Origin: Berghia stephanieae
Lineage: Eukaryota; Mollusca; Gastropoda; Nudibranchia; Aeolidiidae
NCBI GenBank assembly: GCA_034508935.3
Contig: CM067455.1
Coordinates: forward strand, 3,040,209 to 3,104,208
Direction of reading: 5' to 3'
Length of the DNA stretch: 64,000 nucleotides
In this document: piece after piece, positions 60,801 through 64,000 of the stretch
Position numbering within the stretch: the stretch's first letter is position 1
Layout of the letters: the number at the start of each line of letters is the position of its first letter
Notes under the pieces: model-generated
Seen by the model: only the letters and a program-made list of their open reading frames with translations
The model's database searches: none
What the model was told of the DNA's origin: nothing
Program-made: the position numbers and the translations under genes

Positions 60801-62266
60801 CATCATCTTCATCTTCAGCCAGCAAATCACGCATTAAGAAATTACCTTTGTCAAATACATCCAATTCCATCGTTGGAATCTCTTCATCGGAATCTAGTTC
60901 ATCTTTGCCTTCAGCTATTACTTTGTCATCATGGCCTCTGTCATCCAAACAATACTCATCCTCATCATCATCATTATCACCATCATTGACATCAACAACT
61001 CTAAAAGGAAAATTGTCTCCATCTGTTCACGGTGAAAGATTTTTGAGCGAGGATAAAATTAGTGTAAATTCGACCAGTAGCCCTTATTCAGCCTCTGATG
61101 ATATTTCAGACAACGTTTATTACAGTGAAAGGATTGTATGGAGATCCTCGCCATTACTCTCCGTGCCTTCTCCATTAGCTTTTGAAAAACAAGAAGTGAT
61201 GAAGGAATCTGCTCGAAAATCACCCAAGTTAAAAGAAAAGAATGATGGAATCGCGGTATCTTTAGATTTGGTGGAGAACGCGGCTGTTATTGTCAGACCC
61301 AGCCAGGAAAAAGTCCACGACTTTCAATCGTGTGATTTATCTTCTGTAGATGATTCTGTGGATTTGAGTGGAAGTGGTGATGTCATGATTAATGAAAAAG
61401 TCGCTGATGCGTTTGATCCTGAAAAGTCTGGAAATGACAAAAATTTGGATTTGGATAATAGGAGTGAAAAACAATTATTGAGTGGCCAAAATGTTTCAGA
61501 AGGGGCCAAGGAGCAGTTAAATTGTGATTCGACGAGAGTTTTCGGAAAAGTTGAATATAGTCCAGTTTTGGGAAAAAGTGTTAATCATGAAGATGGTTTT
61601 GCAAGTCATTCTGTTGTAAAAGGATCAGACGCCAAGAATGTGGATGGTGATGAGAGAAACCCAAATCCCAAGAGTTGTGATAGCGATAGTATAACTGAAA
61701 TGTCAAACAAGAAGACTGCTAACAGATTTTCGTCCAATTCCGGTGATGGTGGTCACAGGAAGTCCGATGTAGGAAACACAAATAAGAAAGAGAAAAATGA
61801 CCGGACTAAAGAGCACAGGGTTGTGGAAGGGAATGAGAAACTCGCCACTGATGGCCTCATTCAAATTAACATTGATAAAGGGGAGAAAAATTCTGAAATC
61901 CAAAAACATAAAAATCAGGCGAGTGACATGTATAGCAAGCATAGTAGTAAGAAAAGTAGTAAAAATATCGGTTGTGGCGGGAATAAGACCGTAGGAGATT
62001 GTAATGATAGTAGTGTTCAAGTTGGTGGTGAGAGTAAAAATGGTAGTGATTCTATGACTGGTAAGAATGACAATGAAATTGGCCGAAAGAATTTGGGTGG
62101 TAATGCTGTCAGTGACAGTAATGTTGAAAGTGGTGCTAGTGGTGTTGGCGGAGGAGATGTTGCCTTGTCCTGTAGCAGACTCAGTGTTGAGGAGGAGCAA
62201 GCACTGGTCATTGATCTTGGAACACCCAATGACAACAAAGCATTTGTCACAACATCAACAGGATGA
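42935..62266 (+). CDS. Bcl3/Nfkbiz-like: nuclear IkB-like ankyrin protein (gene B, whole span)
   Basis: Nine exons listed separately, about 1,950 codons in all. Parts in order: a basic, polar N-terminus (exon 1), a serine-rich linker (exon 2), an NLS exon (3), five recognisable ankyrin repeats (exons 4-8) and a giant serine-rich tail (exon 9). Classic cytoplasmic IkBs have an N-terminal degron (DSGxxS), which I do not see. Nuclear IkBs (BCL3, IkB-zeta, IkBNS) instead have an NLS and bind p50/p52 dimers on DNA to switch target genes on or off, and the protein layout here fits that group. All exon joins agree in phase except for one-base slips inside exon 4 and exon 9. The tail, about 1,450 residues, has no counterpart in vertebrate nuclear IkBs, which total about 310-720 residues. 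Confidence 0.85.
44125..44245. repeat. dispersed repeat, copy of 32685-32795
   Basis: Shares tgatgccaaaactccg and gtcaaattccagtgaggt-type runs. It ends at the C-run. Confidence 0.6.
44244..44271. repeat. poly-C run
   Basis: About 27 C, directly before the CAN tract. Confidence 0.95.
44274..45495. repeat. (CAN)n higher-order tract, 1.2 kb
   Basis: A loose repeat of blocks such as ccaccaccacatcatcatca then ctaccactactactacaaca, recurring every 35-75 bp. Frames reading poly-T or poly-H are artefacts. Confidence 0.93.
45541..45652. mobile_element. short hairpin MITE
   Basis: The ends agggactttggatggtattt and ggcattgttta are inverted at 45616-45652 with few mismatches, leaving a loop of about 38 bp. 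The total of 112 bp is a foldback element too short to place. Confidence 0.75.
46687..46877 (+). CDS. gene B exon 2: serine-rich linker
   Basis: The acceptor aaaaaatttcag|ttg continues exon 1 in phase 0 (LKSTDSASLPSSASLLSMN, VSLPSLPAGIGSLQLPSGPV). The donor gaaag|gtaaaa exits in phase 2. Low complexity, proline/serine-rich, possibly a transactivation-type linker. No domain. Confidence 0.75.
47012..47330 (+). mobile_element. SINE family A, full-length, copy 7
   Basis: The head aactatgtggtctagtggta, B box GGTTCGAGCCTCG and tail tattgcgctatataaaagct, in gene B intron 2. Confidence 0.87.
47590..47639. repeat. repeat family R, copy 2 left edge
   Basis: gtttgattcatcctgttttg and ttgataaaggggaaac match 50632-50665. 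The copy is opened at TTAA by the element 47640-49012 and resumes at 49013. Confidence 0.6.
47640..49012. mobile_element. TTAA-flanked element nested in repeat R
   Basis: TTAA at 47636-47639 and 49013-49016. The ends after TTAA read CTCTTTAAGATTC and, on the minus strand, CCCTCTCGTGTTCAGATTC: loosely matching inverted ends. The flanks join into a normal R copy when the element is left out. TTAA targeting fits piggyBac-type or Kolobok-type elements. Most of 47780-48520 recurs at 880-2330. No transposase frame. Confidence 0.6.
49013..49110. repeat. repeat family R, copy 2 right edge
   Basis: aaattgaagcttacattcaa and cttcgagcagcaacattt match 10355-10415 and 50700-50725. It ends within 15 bp of the acceptor of gene B exon 3. 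Confidence 0.6.
49122..49198 (+). CDS. gene B exon 3: NLS exon
   Basis: The acceptor actttttttcag|a completes an Arg codon and reads EESQKQLPLKKRKLLGAAQV then EEEKN. LKKRK is a classic monopartite NLS and lies just before the ankyrin repeats, as in nuclear IkBs. The donor at aatg|gtagaa gives phase 1, which fits exon 4. A longer version to 49229 would read V-E-D-I-S-D-A-E-E-E if the A7 run at 49190-49196 were A6. That version is more acidic, and both exit in phase 1. Confidence 0.7.
49408..49436. repeat. (AT)n microsatellite
   Basis: Short AT run in a gene B intron. Confidence 0.9.
49547..49660 (+). CDS. gene B exon 4: lead-in to ankyrin repeat 1
   Basis: Enters in phase 1 (VSSVGQVQATFTVQAPP). 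It leaves in another frame as MQTLMEIKTALTPDEDGDL, the DEDGD(T/L)PLHIA start of ankyrin repeat 1 in nuclear IkBs. The two frames meet if the C5 run at 49590-49594 were C6, so a one-base slip at a homopolymer is likely. The donor gattt|gtaagt is strong, phase 2. Confidence 0.7.
50130..50740. repeat. repeat family R, copy 3
   Basis: Longest continuous copy, over 600 bp, with an AT run at 50192-50250. It matches 8490-8850 and 10225-10425 in the same order. Confidence 0.65.
50192..50250. repeat. (AT)n microsatellite
   Basis: About 29 units. Confidence 0.96.
50880..51700. mobile_element. foldback element with long inverted arms
   Basis: The left arm (cagaaggtgaaaattttgga, gtgatttttcatgaagttat) returns inverted at 51560-51690 (ataacttcatgaaaaatcac, aattttcaccatgcgactga). 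A second inner pair is also inverted (caatatctcagttcaaacct near 51225; aggagatattgacaatgtta near 51330). A partial single-arm copy lies at 57000-57420. Confidence 0.65.
51754..52110. mobile_element. hAT-like element H5
   Basis: Starts CCTACCTGCCGAATCTGACG and ends AATTTGGCAGGTCTG, a diverged member of H1-H4. acgaattt recurs near both ends in inverted form. A mixed AAG/ACA/ACT/ATA microsatellite fills 51848-52005. No clear duplication. Confidence 0.5.
52278..52386 (+). CDS. gene B exon 5: ankyrin repeat 1
   Basis: Acceptor ttgtgtccag. The join with exon 4 gives D-L-P-L-H-I-A-V-V-H, a canonical ankyrin start, then ENMRMVTKLINLMRIAVKG and VDKFNKQQQ. The donor caacag|gtgagt is strong, phase 0. 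The long second helix and the QQQ before the next TPLH are also usual in the BCL3 family (VNLFQQGGRELDIYNNLRQT type). Confidence 0.85.
52436..52640. mobile_element. pogo-like terminal fragment
   Basis: actgttcactccggttaatc, then cacactccgcttatacgc and ctccgcttaatcgcttc, resemble the ends of the element at 350-3061. The second end is missing, unless lost in the AT run that follows. Confidence 0.5.
52646..52714. repeat. (AT)n microsatellite
   Basis: About 34 units, 25 bp before the exon 6 acceptor. Confidence 0.97.
52739..52937 (+). CDS. gene B exon 6: ankyrin repeats 2 and 3
   Basis: TPLHLAVKLNFLPAVELLIT then GSSAIHMAVQGGFYDCLELI are two ankyrin repeats in standard register (x-PLHLA...LL...GA). 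Acceptor tttgttttcag, donor gaag|gtaaat, phase 0 in and phase 1 out. IkB repeats 2 and 3 contact Rel dimers. Confidence 0.92.
53128..53312 (-). mobile_element. SINE family B, copy 3
   Basis: The minus-strand tRNA-like head (gctcagttgggtagagtcat) and body (cagctacccaatcacttctg on the plus strand) match copy 1 at 15416. Confidence 0.7.
53440..53742 (-). mobile_element. SINE family A, full-length, copy 8
   Basis: The tail tttatagagcaatatcgact, body cacctgagtacagtaagaga and head cataccacaagaccacttag, on the minus strand. Confidence 0.85.
53964..54052 (+). CDS. gene B exon 7: ankyrin repeat 4
   Basis: LSPLHLAVISRDMKQVQLLL then KFGADIDLP, a clear ankyrin repeat. Acceptor ccctcttgcag (phase 1), donor ctgcct|gtaagt (phase 0). 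Confidence 0.92.
54075..55415. repeat. 43-bp minisatellite, about 31 units
   Basis: Unit gtgaaccactgtctcaaaat then ggtattatgtgagtatgaca-ttt. Two main variants (atggtatt...gagtatgac and acagtatt...ggtgatgaa) form local blocks, which points to several rounds of segmental duplication. It begins right after the donor of exon 7. Confidence 0.95.
55675..55765. repeat. (ATT)n microsatellite
   Basis: About 30 units in a gene B intron. Confidence 0.96.
55940..56150 (-). mobile_element. tRNA-derived SINE with MIR/CORE-like body
   Basis: On the minus strand an A-box-like GTGGCTCAGCGTTACGG and a B-box-like GAGTTCGATCACC are followed by tgtgtgaccttgagtaagtc, which recalls the tgtgaccttgggcaagtcac segment of vertebrate MIR. 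One copy only in this window. Confidence 0.6.
56300..56524 (+). CDS. gene B exon 8: ankyrin repeat 5 and cap
   Basis: GRTALFHAAESNQKSLVELL then LKQGANPDLTNYAGVTATMA, one full ankyrin repeat and a capping repeat, then a helix (NLHSILKLIGSVAQDKQDN). Acceptor ctcttttcacag, donor gttaag|gtaagg, phase 0 at both ends. The end of the repeats matches IkB-type length. Confidence 0.9.
56565..56972 (-). mobile_element. Jockey-like LINE, short 3' copy
   Basis: Closely matches the 3' end of the element at 24694 (tccactccacagcatctgtg, then gagcagactcttaggtcatg). aaccttatgta flanks it at 56554-56564 and 56973-56983. Strongly 5'-truncated, 40 bp after the exon 8 donor. Confidence 0.87.
57000..57420. repeat. 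single-arm copy of the foldback element
   Basis: Matches 50885-51280 nearly end to end (gaatatgctccccagagcat, cagcaacttttctcaaattt). Confidence 0.7.
57585..57815. repeat. dispersed repeat, copy of 6868-7085
   Basis: Shares tatcgattataatattgct and ctcattttggctct. Its continuous left part is 57400-57500. Confidence 0.6.
57837..57909. repeat. (ATT)n microsatellite beside an exon acceptor
   Basis: Trinucleotide run ending in ttattttcccccag, so the microsatellite forms most of the pyrimidine tract of the exon 9 acceptor. Confidence 0.95.
57915..62266 (+). CDS. gene B exon 9: giant serine-rich C-terminal tail
   Basis: The acceptor ttttcccccag|aat continues exon 8 in phase 0. About 1,450 codons to the stop at 62264-62266, rich in S, P, N, K and D with long Ser runs, so probably disordered. 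Two SUMO-type sites lie close together (I-K-V-E near 58260, V-K-Q-E at 58344-58355). A PLNLS motif at 59342-59356 resembles the CtBP-binding PxDLS consensus. The end is acidic (ALVIDLGTPNDNKAFVTTS). The frame shifts once near 58782: an extra G in aagg would read KQGLYKKLLEMYKFNPSP. The open frame on both sides of the slip, well over 280 and 1,100 codons, argues that it is coding. Confidence 0.8.
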
Positions 62267-62372
62267 TATGATATTTAAATGTACAAAAACTGATTGTAAC
62301 AGCTTGATTAAAAAAAGAACAAAATACTAAGCATTTAACAGTTCAGGCCTGAAATCCTTCTTCAGACAGTAC
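62267..62372. other. gene B 3' region
   Basis: No clear AATAAA. It includes a gttcaggcctgaaatccttc-type dispersed motif. Confidence 0.4.
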
Positions 62373-62423
62373 TTAAAATCAGTTTTGAGAAACAGTATTA
62401 CTGTTTCTCAAAACTGATTTTAA
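62373..62423. repeat. perfect 51-nt palindrome bounded by TTAA
   Basis: Two 25-nt arms (ttaaaatcagttttgagaaa and onward, exact inverse at 62399-62423) around one T. TTAA occurs at both ends. The right TTAA is also the target site of the piggyBac element. Confidence 0.9.
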
Positions 62424-62439
62424 CCCTATTTCTACCATT

Positions 62440-62708
62440 GGGGTGTATCACACCCCAACCCCATATTTTTTCGCTCTAAAGTCAACAGTTTTTGTCCTAA
62501 AGCCTTCAAATTTCATGACTTTTCCTAAATTGACCCCATCTATCACCTGTCCAAATTTTGTTTATCTCACGTGCATAGTTTGCTCACCCCAGAAGGTCAT
62601 CACTGGATTTTGAGATTTATGTCTTTTGGGGTGTATCACACCCCCTTATGTATGAGTAGAGAAAACGCGGAAACCTCCTATTTTTCCCTTTGGGGTGTGT
62701 CACACCCC
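62440..62708. repeat. three sub-terminal 17-bp palindromes
   Basis: GGGGTGTATCACACCCC at 62440-62456 and 62638-62654, and with one change (GTC for ATC) at 62692-62708. Spacing is 181 and 37 bp. Probable transposase or host-factor sites near the element end. Confidence 0.85.
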
Positions 62709-63204
62709 ATGAGGTTTTCAATGTTGTGATCAAAATAATCACTGTGTGAACCAAAGCAGTGACCAACCAGACCATGTTTTACAACTTTATGCCCCGGTTC
62801 AAATCCCAAATTGAAGCACATGGGCTGATGTACTCGTCTCCAATCCTATGATTTTATTTTCAATATGCCTATCCTGGCGTGAAGAATAGGAAAGAGACGC
62901 TTTCTTTGTGTAATCAAGGTCCAATTTGGTCAGTTTTTAGTTGTAAGTCCATCAACAACTTTTTATTTTCACAGTAACACTGATTTTTACATATTTCAGC
63001 AAGTAGAGCTATGCAACTCAAGATCTTCAAGATCATGGACGCTTACACTTATACTTATAGGCATAGGGCTTACTCTGGATCATGTAGCATGGTATGGATT
63101 AGGAACAATTTCTTGATACCCCTTGAATAGGATGATGGTTTCACGCAGGATACTTTCCAATTATGATTTGATAAGCGTAAGATTCTCACTCGCTGAAAAA
63201 AGAC

Positions 63205-63275
63205 TACCCTTGGGGACTGAATCAGGCATCGTATGCAACTGAAGTCCAGTGTGTTATCAACTGAGCTAATGCTGT
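63205..63275 (-). other. tRNA-like fragment (weak)
   Basis: The minus strand reads ttagctcagttgataacac, an A-box-like run, with a poor B box. Likely a SINE relic inside the piggyBac element. Confidence 0.3.
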
Positions 63276-63446
63276 TGGACAAGGCATACTACACAACTTT
63301 AGGTATGCAACACGTAATCAAGAAACAAGGCAAATACCTGAGTAGAGAAAAAGAATTTAATTAAAATGAAATCAAATATGAGAACAGATAAATGGAAACA
63401 AAATCCAACCAATGTCATCACAGGGCAAATGATCAATGGCTCATAA

Positions 63447-64000
63447 TCAAACCGGCATACAAACAGAGCAAATGAGTGAGCTGTGATCGTTGCAAATGAA
63501 GGCGTCACATTTCAAACAGACTTGCTTGACTTTTCTGTCCTTTTTCCTGGGACACATGGTGCATCTCCCTTGGCTAGCTTTCCTCTTCTGTCCTGCTTGC
63601 CTTGTATGGACTTCCAAGCACAACTTCATTTCAAGCTTGAGGATTTCATAAGAAAGATTTACTCTTCTATTCGTCCTTGCCAGTGACATTCTCCTCTGTA
63701 AGTGCTCAAAGAGCAAGTCCTTTGCCAAGAGCTCATTAAACTTTCCTCTGTCTGTGTGGGTTTGGGTATCAGCAGGGAATACATCTTTGTAGATCACATG
63801 GGACGCTACCACTGCTGTGTCGAGGAGATTGTAGAACAAGGCCATTGGCCACCGCCCGTCTTTCGCTTACAGGAGTAACTGTGGCACATGTAGTGGAATG
63901 TATCGACACCCCCTTTTGTCTTATTATAATCTTGTACTATTATCGGTTTCTTCTTTCTATCGTCGGTGTCCACATCTGCTGCATGGTGCATTGTGCTGAG
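63447..64000 (-). CDS. piggyBac transposase, C-terminal part
   Basis: Cuts and pastes DNA at TTAA. It enters from beyond the window and reads KPIIVQDYNKTKGGVDTFHY, the conserved piggyBac block; the Asp in GGVD is the last catalytic acidic residue. Then YSCKRKT, a frame slip in the G-rich run near 63845-63860, and WPMALFYNLLDTAVVASHVIY in the next frame. A cysteine-rich C-terminal domain follows: C-x2-C (CTMC), C-x2-C (CLKC), then C-N-D-H and C-x2-C, the zinc-binding cross-brace found in this family. Stop at 63447. Adding or removing one base at the G run restores the family pattern RRWPMALFYN, so the slip could be an assembly error. Confidence 0.9.

Larger units (their letters stand above)
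62424..64000 (-). mobile_element. piggyBac element, one end in window
   Basis: The end starts CCCTATTTCTACCATTGGGG right after TTAA, the target and CCC-type start of piggyBac elements. Three copies of a sub-terminal palindrome follow, then the minus-strand transposase. The other end lies beyond the window. The C-terminal part of the transposase has one frame slip, so this copy may be inactive or carry an assembly error. Confidence 0.85.

Noticed and set aside
58001-62250. Minus-strand frames opposite gene B exon 9
   Set aside because: Shadows of the serine-rich coding strand (TCN codons read as acidic or polar on the other strand).

Overview
This is AT-rich nuclear DNA from an animal, most likely a marine invertebrate. 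The evidence is split, spliced genes with GT-AG introns, several tRNA-derived SINE families, LINE fragments with target-site duplications, many MITEs and very long microsatellites. A lophotrochozoan or another non-vertebrate bilaterian fits, but the sequence does not fix the phylum. No bacterial features are present, and I recognised no LTR, retroviral or Polinton-type element.

Two host genes can be supported, both on the + strand. Gene A (4793 to about 23732, perhaps to 31526) is a SAMD9/SAMD9L-like STAND ATPase. Its first three small coding exons join in phase into a CARD-like death-fold domain. A short unrecognised helical exon follows, then a large exon region with SAM, AlbA_2/Schlafen-like, SIR2-like, P-loop NTPase, TPR-like and OB-fold regions. 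Its coding frame is broken once by a single-base slip near 20025 and once by a repeat insertion of about 530 bp (21158-21686). Gene B (42935-62266) is a nuclear-type IkB protein (BCL3/IkB-zeta-like). It has a basic disordered N-terminus, an LKKRK nuclear localisation motif, five recognisable ankyrin repeats over five exons, and one giant terminal exon coding about 1450 mostly serine-rich residues. Two perfect NF-kB sites and an E-box lie 270-350 bp upstream of its ATG, as expected for a gene under NF-kB feedback.

The rest is mobile and repetitive DNA. 0.35-3.06 kb is a pogo-like TIR element with a MULE-like MITE inside. 5.7-10.5 kb holds nested MITEs, hAT-like elements and a (TTC)n tract. 11.06-12.06 kb is a LINE inserted 53 bp upstream of the third CARD exon. 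13.5-14.3 kb is a decayed DDE transposase. 24.7-26.25 kb is a Jockey-like LINE with a 5' inversion. 26.25-28.0 kb is a 47-bp minisatellite split by a hAT-like element. 33.9-41.6 kb is a cluster of about eight copies of one roughly 500-bp repeat family, invaded by another LINE. 44.2-45.5 kb is a long (CAN)n tract and 54.1-55.4 kb a 43-bp minisatellite, both in gene B introns. The right edge (62.42 kb to the end) is a piggyBac element with its transposase on the minus strand.

The two genes plausibly act in one pathway: a CARD-bearing sensor or effector ATPase and a nuclear regulator of NF-kB target genes, both in innate immunity. That link is inference from families and proximity. Exon joins were worked out by hand from splice signals and reading phase. 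Several single-base frame breaks fall at short homopolymers and may be assembly errors.
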